DNA of 32,867 nt, taken from assembly GCA_036374175.1 (NCBI GenBank), contig DASUUH010000109.1, positions 1-32,867 on the forward strand, given 5' to 3'. Under the pieces are notes generated by a model. It was given only the letters and a program-made list of their open reading frames with translations. It was not told the origin of the DNA and did no database searches. The stretch comes from JASLBX01 sp036374175 (GTDB lineage: Bacteria > Actinomycetota > Actinomycetes > Jiangellales > Jiangellaceae). Below are positions 15,139-24,121 of the stretch, one piece after another. The stretch's first letter is position 1, and the number at the start of each line of letters is the position of its first letter. The position numbers and the translations under genes are program-made.

Positions 15139-16086
15139 GTGGATCTGGATGCTTTCGTCGCTGCACACCAGGCCGAGTGGAATCGCCTGGACGAGTTGAT
15201 CAAGCGGCGGCGGAGGTTGACCGGGCCCGAAGCTGATGAGCTTGTGACGCTCTACCGGCGGGCGTCCACCCATCTCTCGACGATCAGGTCCGCGGCGCCC
15301 GACATCGCGACCATAGAACGCCTCACCCGGCTCATCTCCCGGGCCCGGACGTCCATCGCCGGCTCTGCCGACCCTGGGTGGAGCGACGTAGTGAGGTTCA
15401 TCACCGCAAGTTTTCCCGCGGCGGTGTACCGGACTCGGCGCTGGTGGGTCGCCGCCAATCCCAACGTGCAGTCGTCGATCGCGGCTCCGGACGAAATCCG
15501 GCAGCTTGTCGAGCAGGACTTCGAGGACTACTACTCGACCTACCCCGCGTCCTCGTTCGCCGCCCAGGTGTGGACCAACAACGCTTGGGTGGCGGCCGGT
15601 GCACTCATTCTGGGTGTGGCGCTGGTGCCCGTGGTTCTGATCCTCTTGACGAACGCGCTCAACGTCGGCGTGACCGGCGGCCTGATGGCCGCATACGGCA
15701 AACTCGACATCTTCTTCGGCCTGATCACGCCGCATGGGTTGCTAGAGCTCACCGCCGTATTCGTGGCCGCAGGTGCTGGGCTGCGAGTAGGTTGGGCCTG
15801 GATCGACCCGGGTTCTCGCACGCGCGGGCAGGCCCTGGCCGAGGAGGGGCGATCGGCGGTCGGCATCGCCATCGGGTTGGCCGGCATCCTGCTGATCTCC
15901 GGAATCATCGAAGCGTTCGTGACGCCTTCCGGGCTGCCCACCTGGGCGCGGATCGCGATCGGCATCGCGGCGTGGGCGGCTTTCATCGGGTACGTCTGGA
16001 CGTTCGGACGTCGCGCCGCCCAAGCCGGTGAGACCGGCGATATCGCCGCGCGCGATCGGGCCGACGTCCTGCCTACGGCGGGTTAG
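15139..16086 (+). CDS. Stage II sporulation protein M-like (SpoIIM/DUF95) membrane protein
   Basis: The 315-residue protein begins VDLDAFVAAHQAEWNRLDEL and LVTLYRRASTHLSTIRS, the typical N-terminus of actinobacterial SpoIIM-like proteins, then has several membrane helices (about residues 90-110, 150-180, 195-225, 235-300). In endospore formers SpoIIM works with SpoIID/P in peptidoglycan hydrolysis; in actinobacteria its job is unknown, but it is regularly paired with RDD and MoxR/DUF58 genes. It starts at a GTG 7 nt downstream of TAGTCT and lacks a ribosome site. Its TAG stop overlaps the TAA of the convergent DUF58 gene by 2-3 bp, leaving no room for a terminator. Confidence 0.88.
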   Translation: MDLDAFVAAHQAEWNRLDELIKRRRRLTGPEADELVTLYRRASTHLSTIRSAAPDIATIERLTRLISRARTSIAGSADPGWSDVVRFITASFPAAVYRTRRWWVAANPNVQSSIAAPDEIRQLVEQDFEDYYSTYPASSFAAQVWTNNAWVAAGALILGVALVPVVLILLTNALNVGVTGGLMAAYGKLDIFFGLITPHGLLELTAVFVAAGAGLRVGWAWIDPGSRTRGQALAEEGRSAVGIAIGLAGILLISGIIEAFVTPSGLPTWARIAIGIAAWAAFIGYVWTFGRRAAQAGETGDIAARDRADVLPTAG

Positions 16087-17378
16087 AGCTGGCTGGCGGC
16101 TTTCAGGGCGAGGTAAGTGTCGGCCACCACTGGCGGCAGTTCGTCCGGCGTTGCGTGGACGACGTGCGCGCGATGTCGTTCGAGTAGCTGTGACACCCGG
16201 GTCCGGCCCAGCCGATCGCGGGCTGCTGCCGCCGCGCCGTAGACCGCGCCGGTGTCACCGCGTGCATCGGCCATCACCGCAATTGCCGGGTCGGTAACCG
16301 ACGCGATGAGCACGGTGTGGCGATGCGTCAGCTGACCGATCACCGGCAGCAGCGCGTCCTCGACCGCGCCGGCGTCCAGGCTGGTCAGCAATACGACGAA
16401 GGCATGCCGTCCGGCCCGACGGAGCACCTCCGCGACGAGTCGCCGGTGGTCGGTCTCGAGGAGTTCGGGCTCCAGGTTCGCCATCGCATTAACCAGCCGA
16501 GGCAGCACGTCCGTGGGCCCGGTCCGCTCGACCGACGCGCGCACCTTCCGGTCGTAGGCGAGCAGGTCTACCCGGTCACCGGCGCGCGTCGCCAATGCTG
16601 CGAGCAGCAGGGCCGCGTCCATGGCGGCGTCCAGTTTGGGCGCGTCGCCGACCCGGCCGGCGGACGTACGTCCCGTATCCAGGACGATCAACACGTGGCG
16701 GTCTCGCTCGGGGCGCCAGGTGCGAACGACGACCTCGCCACTGCGAGCGGTCGCGCGCCAGTCGATGGACCGGGTGTCGTCCCCGATCACGTACTCGCGA
16801 AGCGAGTCGAACTCGGTCCCGGCGCCGCGGATCAGGACTGCCGCCCGGCCGTCGAGCTCGCGGAGCCGGTCGAGGCGGGACGGCAGGTGACGGCGGGAGT
16901 GGAAAGGTGGCAGGACGCGAAGCCGCCACGGCACATCGTGCGACCCCTGCCGCCCAGCCAGCCCGAGTGGGCCGATGCTGCGTACCGTCACGCGCTCAGC
17001 GATCCGGTCGCCGCGGCGGGTCGGCTGGAGCGTGAACTCGACGGTCCGGCGCTCACCCGGACCGAGACGTACGGGCGTGCGGTCGGATACCACGCCGGCG
17101 GACGGCGGCCAGGCGTCCCGGAGCAGTCCGCGGACCCGCCGGGCACCGGCATTGGCCACCTGCAAGGAGATGCGCGCGGTTTCGCCAAGCCGCACCGACT
17201 CATCGCCCGTGCGGCGGAACTGCAGCGGGCCGACGGCGCCGGCGAGGGCGGCGTCCACGGCGCAGATGATCAGAACCATCGCCGTCACGACGATGACGCC
17301 CAACGCTGAGGGGACGGCCAGCCCGACCACAAGAGCGCCGAGCGCGGCCAGCAATGCCGCACGACCAGTCACAACCAC
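16083..17378 (-). CDS. DUF58 domain protein (MoxR-associated)
   Basis: The 431-residue protein has two N-terminal membrane helices (about residues 7-48), a beta-rich extracytoplasmic or cytoplasmic region, then the DUF58 core with FDSLREYVIGDDTRSIDWRATARSGEVVVRTW (about 190-220; RxYxxGDDxRxIDWxxxAR is the family mark). A von Willebrand A-like segment follows, with VLIVLDTGRTS resembling a partial MIDAS. DUF58 proteins are partners of MoxR AAA ATPases, thought to act as chaperone systems for envelope or secreted complexes. The GTG at 17378 has AGGTGG about 10 nt upstream; a second GTG at 17372 is possible. It is last in its operon, separated from moxR by a 32-bp-arm palindrome. Confidence 0.92.
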   Translation of the reverse strand: MVVTGRAALLAALGALVVGLAVPSALGVIVVTAMVLIICAVDAALAGAVGPLQFRRTGDESVRLGETARISLQVANAGARRVRGLLRDAWPPSAGVVSDRTPVRLGPGERRTVEFTLQPTRRGDRIAERVTVRSIGPLGLAGRQGSHDVPWRLRVLPPFHSRRHLPSRLDRLRELDGRAAVLIRGAGTEFDSLREYVIGDDTRSIDWRATARSGEVVVRTWRPERDRHVLIVLDTGRTSAGRVGDAPKLDAAMDAALLLAALATRAGDRVDLLAYDRKVRASVERTGPTDVLPRLVNAMANLEPELLETDHRRLVAEVLRRAGRHAFVVLLTSLDAGAVEDALLPVIGQLTHRHTVLIASVTDPAIAVMADARGDTGAVYGAAAAARDRLGRTRVSQLLERHRAHVVHATPDELPPVVADTYLALKAASQL

Positions 17379-17411
17379 AGTTGACCCACCTGCCCCATTT
17401 GCCCGTTTGTT

Positions 17412-17499
17412 GTTCGATCACGTTCGGCAGGCGGCCCGACGTACCCACATGGCTGCATGCCTGTTGCTACGTCGGGCCGTCTGCCGAACGTGATCGAAC
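17412..17499. repeat. Palindrome with 32-bp arms, family B, between moxR and DUF58
   Basis: Arms 17412-17443 and 17468-17499 are complementary over 32 positions with one mismatch (G-U in one RNA strand) around a 24-nt loop. The outer core GTTCGATCACGTTCGGCA matches the palindrome at 27327-27476 (GGTTGATCACGTTCAGCA). It lies in the 136-bp gap of one operon, so the hairpin is transcribed and could attenuate DUF58 or protect the moxR end of the mRNA. Confidence 0.9.
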
Positions 17500-17514
17500 G
17501 GAAGCAGGGTGGCA

Positions 17515-18491
<977 letters not shown>

Positions 18492-18495
<4 letters not shown>

Positions 18496-19613
18496 GGGTT
18501 TCGTACCTCCGTTTCGAGGGCGTCCAGGTCGTCGGCGAGGCGGACCAGTGCGGCGTCGTCGGGCGGCTCCGGTCCACCAAGCAGGGTGGCCACGTCCGCC
18601 AACGAGCGCCCCGTCCTGGCCGCGACAGCTTCGCTCAGCGCCGCGACGCCGGCGTCGACCGGCAGGCTCAGCCGCTGCCGAAGCCGGACGGCCGCGGCTT
18701 CGCGCAGCGTGGCGCCCGCATGGCCGCTGGCTCGGCTGCGCCGGTAGAGCCGGGCCCGGCCTTCTGTCGTCTCGGCGGCGCGCACGACGACGGGCAGCGG
18801 CTCGGTGACGACCCGGCCCAGCCGCCGCCCCCGCCACCAGGCGGCGAAGAGTGCTGCGATGAACAGTTGCCAGGCCACCGGCTGGACCCAGCCGGGCAGT
18901 AACTCAGATAGCGGTGTGGCGTCGGCCGCCTCGGTTTCGGGAACTGGCCGGTACCAGATCAGATCGGCGTGCCGGCCGAGCAGCCCGAGAACTAGCGCGG
19001 CATTGCCGTCGTCGTCCAAGTAGCGGTTGGTCAGCGGGTCGGACGAGCCGAGCACCACCAGCCGCTGTCCGTCCTCAAGCGTTGTGACGACCAGCGCGCC
19101 GTCGTAGCACGTTGTCACGGCTCCGGTGTATTCGCCGCCCAGGCGGGCCGAACCGGCGCGCACCGCTTCTGCGAGGTCGCAGCCTGGCTCGCGGCTGCCG
19201 GACGGTTCGCCGCCGGCCACGCTGAGCGACGGATCGAAGTCGATCAGGCTCACCGCCGGGGCGACGAGCACCAGTTCTGCTCCTGTGTCGAGCAGTTGGT
19301 CGACCTGATCTCGCTGTAGCAGGTCAGGAACCGTGATGAGCACGGTGGTGTCAGGCCCGGCGTCCGTAGCCACTGCGCCGGTGCGGCGAGCTTCGCGGAC
19401 GTCGACGCCCAGGTCCGCCAGGAGCTCGACCACTGCCCGCGCGCCGGTGTGGTCGACGCCCTGTGGATCAAGGTAGCCCCGCCGGTTCTGACTGCTGATG
19501 ATGCCGAGGACGAGGGCAGTGACCAGCAGGCCAAGGATCACTAAGAGGGGCCAGCGCCACCGGCGCCAGTAGCCGGTTAGCCGGCCCGCAGCGGGGGCGG
19601 TATGTGTCGTCAC
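18492..19613 (-). CDS. DUF4350 domain membrane protein
   Basis: The 373-residue protein has one N-terminal membrane helix (about 20-40), then the DUF4350 extracytoplasmic alpha/beta domain with NRRGYLDPQGVDHTGARAV and VLITVPDLLQRDQVDQLL, a second membrane helix near 250-265 (WQLFIAALFAAWW) followed by RGRRLGRVVTEPLPVVVRAAETTEG, and a cytoplasmic helical tail. The domain is related to glutamine amidotransferase-like folds but has no evident catalytic triad. GTG at 19613 overlaps the DUF4129 stop (GTGA), and its own stop overlaps the moxR start in the same way. It is a standard member of actinobacterial MoxR/DUF58 operons; the role is unknown. Confidence 0.9.
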
Positions 19614-20236
19614 CCGGGCGAACCCTCCAGCACGTACGGCCGGGCCGCATTGCGCACGGCGGACTCGAGGGCGCGAAGCCGGCGATCATCGGCCTCAGAG
19701 GCCTCGAAGCCGCCGTAGTACACGGCGTCAAAGAGGGCGGCCGCGGGGGGAAGTTCGCTCGTCAGCGCCGGGAGCGACCGGCCGCCATCTCTAGCCGCTT
19801 CGTCGGCGGTCATGCCAGGGCGCAGGTCGACGAACCCGCGTTCGTCCAGATCGGCGACGATGGCCCGGAAGCGCTCGACCACGGCTTCGGACCATCGGCC
19901 GGCCTCGGCGGCGCCGTCAGCCGCCGCTCGGTAGTCACGGGCGGTGCGGCGGGTTTCTCCGAACACTGCTTCCGCCTGAGACCTGCGGCGGCGGGCGGGC
20001 GGCCCGTAGCGCAGGAGAATGAGTGTTGCGGCGATGAATATCACCGCCAGCAGGACAATTCCCCAGGGCCCGCTCAACGTTCCACCGGCTGCGGACAGCA
20101 GTTCGTTGATCTTCTCGATGACCCACTCGATGGCCTGCTGCAGTAGCGGCGGGTCGCTGTCGTACCGCGGGTTGGCAAGCTCGCGCTCGGCCAGTTCGCG
20201 GGCCTCATCGCGTTCCAGCTCGACCGGCAGGCTCAT
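19610..20236 (-). CDS. DUF4129 domain membrane protein
   Basis: The 208-residue protein has one membrane helix (about 58-76, WGIVLLAVIFIAATLILL) followed by a cytoplasmic DUF4129 domain, recognised by RWSEAVVERFRAIVADLDERGF, the LRPGMTADEAAR segment and FDAVYYGGFEASEADDRRL. DUF4129 is related to the C-terminal part of transglutaminase-like membrane proteins and may tether partners of the MoxR system. The start ATG overlaps the upstream gene's TGA (ATGA), so coupling runs through the whole operon. Function is not established. Confidence 0.92.
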   Translation of the reverse strand: MSLPVELERDEARELAERELANPRYDSDPPLLQQAIEWVIEKINELLSAAGGTLSGPWGIVLLAVIFIAATLILLRYGPPARRRRSQAEAVFGETRRTARDYRAAADGAAEAGRWSEAVVERFRAIVADLDERGFVDLRPGMTADEAARDGGRSLPALTSELPPAAALFDAVYYGGFEASEADDRRLRALESAVRNAARPYVLEGSPG

Positions 20237-21564
20237 TGCATGGGCGGCGGTTGGTCGGTGCGGCCCGGAATCGTGACGCCGGCCGCCCGGGCCAGTTCGA
20301 CGTCCAGCGCTTCCCGACGGATCCGCCGATCGATGTAGAGCAGCGCCACGGCGGCCGCGAGGAACGGTGCGGTGATCGTCGTGCTGACGATGCCGCCGAG
20401 TGCACTGAGCGTCAGGGCGCCGAAGCTGGTGAACGATTCCGGGTCCGAGAGGTCTGCAAAGAAGTAAAGCGGCACGGAGAACAACTGGTCGACGACTGCG
20501 GACACGATGAATGCCACGATCCAGACCAAGATGAGGATGCCGAAAACCCGCCACCATGACTTGGTCACGAGCTCGGCGGACCGACGGAACGCCTTGCCGA
20601 TCCCGATCGGGCGGGCCGGCTCGCCCGTGTGGCGGCCAGCGGTCGATTCGAGCATGAATGCCGGGCTGGCGAGCGCGTAACGCACGTACAGCCAAACCGA
20701 CAGTACCAATGCCGCAAGCGCGAGAAGGATCGCCAACCCGATGAGTCCTTCGCCGGCTCCGGTAGCGACGGCGACAGCGATGATCACGGTGTAGCCGATC
20801 CCGGGAGTGGCCGCGATCAAGGAATACAGGAGCGTCAAGAGCAGCAGCTTGGGCAATTTCGGCCGCGCCATCGCCCATGCCTGCCCGGCCGTGATGTTCT
20901 GCCCGAGTACGGCCCGGCTGACGACGACGGTGAGAATGCCGGTCAGGATGACGGTGGCGACCCAACTGACCAGGGCCATGACTCCGAACACGCCGAACGT
21001 GCCGCTGAACACGCCGAGCACCTCGGCAGGCGTCGCCGTCGGCGAGAGTTCCTCGAGCGCCTGGAGGTCGCGAAACATCAGCCAAGATGCGAACAGGCCG
21101 ATCAGCTGGACGATGATCGCCACTACCGCGGAGAGCCCCAGCATCGGGCCCGGGTTGCGCCTGATGGTCGTGACGGAGCCGTCCAGGATCTCGCCCACGC
21201 CGAGCGGTCGCAGCGGTATGACGCCGGGTTTGACCGGTGGCGGCGGCGCCCACGCCGGGGCTCCCCAGCCGGTGGGCTGAGTCGGTGGGTTGCCGAGCGG
21301 TGGTGGTTGGTCAGGCTGCTGCGCGCCGGTGTACCCGGGAGTTTGCCAGGACTGTTGACCTGGTGCGGTCCAGGCCGACTGTTGGTCTGGTGCGGTCCAG
21401 CCGGATTGTTGCTGGGGATGGGATCGCTGAGCGGGTGACGTCCACCCCTGGCCGGGTGGTTGCTCGGCCGACCAGCCCGGATACGGTGGCCGGTCCCGGG
21501 AGCCGTTGGGCGCCCGATCGTCGGTGTCGTCGTCCGGCCGCTCCCACTCCGGCTTGTCCGACAT
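20233..21564 (-). CDS. Glycerophosphoryl diester phosphodiesterase membrane-domain protein
   Basis: The 443-residue protein has a long cytoplasmic N-terminal tail (about 1-120) rich in Pro, Gln, Trp and Gly with WTAP repeats, then PLRPLGVGEILDGSVTTIRRNPG, the typical entry to the GPDPase_memb fold, and about six to eight membrane helices (about 140-420) with NITAGQAWAMARPKLPKLL between two of them. It lacks the catalytic phosphodiesterase domain, so it is a membrane partner rather than an enzyme. It is the first gene of the MoxR operon, divergent from mtrA across 177 bp. The ATG at 21564 is preceded by a duplicated Shine-Dalgarno and a two-codon open frame (see 21565-21599). Confidence 0.87.
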   Translation of the reverse strand: MSDKPEWERPDDDTDDRAPNGSRDRPPYPGWSAEQPPGQGWTSPAQRSHPQQQSGWTAPDQQSAWTAPGQQSWQTPGYTGAQQPDQPPPLGNPPTQPTGWGAPAWAPPPPVKPGVIPLRPLGVGEILDGSVTTIRRNPGPMLGLSAVVAIIVQLIGLFASWLMFRDLQALEELSPTATPAEVLGVFSGTFGVFGVMALVSWVATVILTGILTVVVSRAVLGQNITAGQAWAMARPKLPKLLLLTLLYSLIAATPGIGYTVIIAVAVATGAGEGLIGLAILLALAALVLSVWLYVRYALASPAFMLESTAGRHTGEPARPIGIGKAFRRSAELVTKSWWRVFGILILVWIVAFIVSAVVDQLFSVPLYFFADLSDPESFTSFGALTLSALGGIVSTTITAPFLAAAVALLYIDRRIRREALDVELARAAGVTIPGRTDQPPPMQ

Positions 21565-21599
21565 CTAGTCCATGCCTTCCTGCTGGGCCTTCCTGCTGG
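21565..21599 (-). promoter_or_regulatory. Duplicated ribosome site and two-codon upstream frame before the GPDPase_memb gene
   Basis: On the minus strand the 13-bp block CCAGCAGGAAGGC is tandemly repeated (21599-21587, 21586-21574), giving two AGGAAGG sites. The second is followed at once by ATG GAC TAG and then the gene's own ATG, so a Met-Asp mini-ORF ends directly against the real start. Confidence 0.5.
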
Positions 21600-21694
21600 T
21601 CGTCCGCCGTCTCATCGTTTCATGGCGCGGGCCGTGATGAATCGACGGTGCTGAAGAAGTCGTTGATGGCGCACCGACTCACCGGCGACGAGAG

Positions 21695-21703
21695 TTGTCC
21701 ACA
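21695..21703 (+). promoter_or_regulatory. DnaA-box match in the mtrA upstream region
   Basis: TTGTCCACA is identical to the consensus DnaA box of high-GC actinobacteria and lies 39 nt upstream of the mtrA start, between two divergent genes. A single 9-base match could arise by chance in a window of this size. Confidence 0.4.
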
Positions 21704-21741
21704 ACCCGTTTTCGCAGTTTGGCCGCAACAATGTCACGATA

Positions 21742-22425
21742 ATGGCCATGAAGGGACGCGTTCTCATCGTCGACGACGACACCGCGCTCGCCGAGATGCT
21801 CGGTATCGTCCTGCGCAACGAAGGCTACGAGTCAAAGTCGGTGACTCGCGGCGACGAGGTGCTCCCGGTGTTCCGTGACTTCAAGCCCGACCTCGTGCTG
21901 CTCGATCTGATGCTGCCCGGCAAGGACGGCATCGACGTGTGCAAGGAGATCCGGACGGAGTCGGGCGTCCCCATCGTGATGCTGACTGCCAAGAGCGACA
22001 CGGTCGACATCGTCGTCGGCCTGGAGTCAGGGGCGGACGACTACGTCGTTAAACCGTTCAAGCCGAAGGAACTCGTCGCCAGGGTACGGGCGCGGCTTCG
22101 GCGTACCGACGACCCCAAGCCGGAAACCCTCCAGGTTGGCGACTTGACGATCGACGTGGCGGGGCACTCGGTGAAGCGCAACGGCGTCTCGATCGGCCTC
22201 ACCCCGCTGGAGTTCGACCTGCTCGCCTGCCTGGCCCGCAAGCCGTGGCAGGTCTTCAGCCGTGAGGAACTGCTGGAGAAGGTCTGGGGTTACCGGCATG
22301 CCGCGGACACGCGGTTGGTCAACGTGCACGTCCAGCGGCTGCGCTCAAAGGTCGAGCGCGACCCGGAGAACCCGGAGGTCGTCGTGACGGTCCGCGGAGT
22401 CGGTTACAAGGCGGGTCCTGCCTGA
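21742..22425 (+). CDS. mtrA: MtrA response regulator (OmpR/PhoB family)
   Basis: The 227-residue protein is the response regulator of the MtrAB two-component system, which controls cell wall metabolism, division and, in some actinobacteria, replication timing. The receiver domain has the acidic pocket VDDDTALAEML (D11-D13), phospho-acceptor D55 in LLDLMLPGKDG, the switch threonine in MLTAKSDT and the lysine in VVKPFKPKEL. The C-terminal winged helix (about 130-225) shows LTPLEFDLLACLARKPWQVFSREELLEKVWGY and TRLVNVHVQRLRSKVE, nearly invariant in MtrA. No Shine-Dalgarno precedes either ATG (21742 or 21748); CAATGT lies 7 nt before the first, so a leaderless mRNA is possible. mtrB starts one nt after its stop. 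Confidence 0.97.
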   Translation: MAMKGRVLIVDDDTALAEMLGIVLRNEGYESKSVTRGDEVLPVFRDFKPDLVLLDLMLPGKDGIDVCKEIRTESGVPIVMLTAKSDTVDIVVGLESGADDYVVKPFKPKELVARVRARLRRTDDPKPETLQVGDLTIDVAGHSVKRNGVSIGLTPLEFDLLACLARKPWQVFSREELLEKVWGYRHAADTRLVNVHVQRLRSKVERDPENPEVVVTVRGVGYKAGPA

Positions 22426-22426
22426 G

Positions 22427-24121
22427 GTGGCCGTCGCCGCCGCGCCGGAACCCCGCCCGGGCAGCGCGCCCCCGCGGCTGAAAGGCTTGCTGACCGCCGC
22501 CGGTGCCACCGCGTTGCGGTGGTGGAACCGTTTGAGCCATACCTGGCAGCGGTCGATCCAGCTCCGCGTCATCGCGGCCACCCTCGCCCTGTCCGTCGCC
22601 GTGGTGTCGTTGCTCGGCATCACGCTGATGCGGCAGATCACCGAGGGTTTGCTGGTCCAGAAGCGGGACGCTGCGCTGGCGTATGCGGCGGCGGGGCTCG
22701 ACACGGTGCAGGAGCAACTCGAGGCCGCGGCGCCAGGGGACCGCGGCGTGTTCCGGCAGATCGTCGGCGACCAGGCCGCACTCGGCGGCGAAGACGGGCC
22801 GGTCGTGGTGCTTATGAGCGAAGGTGCGACACCGCTCAAATCACCACCGACGGTTATCGCTGACAGCGTTCCCGAGCAGCTCCGGGAAAAGGTAGGTCAG
22901 GAGCTCCGGATGTTCTGGACCTACACCGAGATCCAGCGCGCCGACCGCGACACAGGTGAGCCGGCCATCGCAGTCGGCGGCCGAGTCTTCACCGTTGACG
23001 AGCAGTACGGCCTGTACTACCTGTTCCCGCTCACCGAGCAGGCCCAGACGCTCGGCGTCGTCCGCACTGCCCTGGCGACCGCGGGACTGTTACTTGTGCT
23101 GCTGCTTGCCGCGGTCGCCTGGCTGGTCACGCGGCAGGTCGTGACGCCGGTGCGGATGGCCGCGAAGATCGCAGCCCGGTTCTCGGCCGGCAAGTTGTCC
23201 GAGCGCATGGCCGTTCGCGGGCGTGACGACATCGCCCGGCTGGCGAGCAGCTTCAACCAGATGGCCACGAGCCTGCAGCACAAGATCGGCGAGCTGGAGG
23301 AGTTGTCCCGGGTACAGCAGCAGTTCGTGTCCGACGTCTCGCATGAGTTGCGTACGCCGTTGACCACGGTGCGCATGGCGGCGGATGTGTTGCATGAGTC
23401 GAGCGAACAGTTCGACCCAGAGGTTCGGCGCGCCGCCGAGTTGCTGCAGGCGCAGCTGGACCGTTTCGAAGCCCTGCTCGCCGACCTGCTCGAGATCAGC
23501 CGCTTCGATGCCGGCGTCGCTGTGTTGAACGCGGAGTCCGGCGATCTGCGTGACGTCATCTACCACGTCGCCGATGCCGCGGCGCCGCTCGCTGCCCGCC
23601 GTGGTTCGAAGGTTCGAGTCGACGTCCCCGACGATCCGTGTGTTGCCGAGTTCGACCGGCGCCGTATCGAGCGAGTCCTGCGCAACCTGGTGGTCAACGC
23701 GATCGAGCATGGGGAGGGCCGCGACGTGGTGGTGGGCGTCGCCGCCGGGGAGGACGAAGCCGTCGCCGTCACCGTGCGCGACTACGGAGTCGGCCTCAAG
23801 CCGGGCGAGTCGTCCCTCGTGTTCCACCGGTTCTGGCGGGCCGATCCGGCCCGGGCGCGGAGTACCGGTGGCAGCGGCCTTGGCCTGGCCATTTCGCTGG
23901 AAGATGCTCGCTTGCACGGTGGCTGGTTGCAGGCCTGGGGCGAACCCGGTCAAGGTTCGCAGTTCCGGCTCACGTTGCCGCAACAGGTGGGCGCGGACTT
24001 GACCTCGTCACCGCTGCCTTTGATACCCGACGACGCGGGGTACGACAGCCGGCTCTCGGGCGTGGGCCGGCCGTATCGCCGGGTGGCCGATGACGAACCG
24101 GCGGAGGTGGCCGGTGGGTAG
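22427..24121 (+). CDS. mtrB: MtrB sensor histidine kinase
   Basis: The 564-residue membrane kinase phosphorylates MtrA. Order of parts: cytoplasmic N-terminus, membrane helix about 46-68, extracytoplasmic sensor about 70-210, membrane helix about 213-235, HAMP about 236-290, HisKA with H306 in FVSDVSHELRTPLTTVRMA, and the HATPase domain with N box RNLVVNAIEHG, G1 VRDYGVGL, F box VFHRFWRADPARAR and G2 GGSGLGLAIS. The GTG start at 22427 lies one nt beyond the mtrA stop, with GAGG inside the mtrA end. The C-terminal tail after the ATPase domain is short and proline-rich. Its stop overlaps the lpqB start region, so mtrA-mtrB-lpqB is one coupled operon. Confidence 0.97.
   Translation: MAVAAAPEPRPGSAPPRLKGLLTAAGATALRWWNRLSHTWQRSIQLRVIAATLALSVAVVSLLGITLMRQITEGLLVQKRDAALAYAAAGLDTVQEQLEAAAPGDRGVFRQIVGDQAALGGEDGPVVVLMSEGATPLKSPPTVIADSVPEQLREKVGQELRMFWTYTEIQRADRDTGEPAIAVGGRVFTVDEQYGLYYLFPLTEQAQTLGVVRTALATAGLLLVLLLAAVAWLVTRQVVTPVRMAAKIAARFSAGKLSERMAVRGRDDIARLASSFNQMATSLQHKIGELEELSRVQQQFVSDVSHELRTPLTTVRMAADVLHESSEQFDPEVRRAAELLQAQLDRFEALLADLLEISRFDAGVAVLNAESGDLRDVIYHVADAAAPLAARRGSKVRVDVPDDPCVAEFDRRRIERVLRNLVVNAIEHGEGRDVVVGVAAGEDEAVAVTVRDYGVGLKPGESSLVFHRFWRADPARARSTGGSGLGLAISLEDARLHGGWLQAWGEPGQGSQFRLTLPQQVGADLTSSPLPLIPDDAGYDSRLSGVGRPYRRVADDEPAEVAGG

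Noticed and set aside
17412..17499. Insertion sequence or MITE with terminal inverted repeats
   Set aside because: The arms meet over a 24-nt loop with no cargo and I see no target-site duplication; better described as a palindromic repeat.
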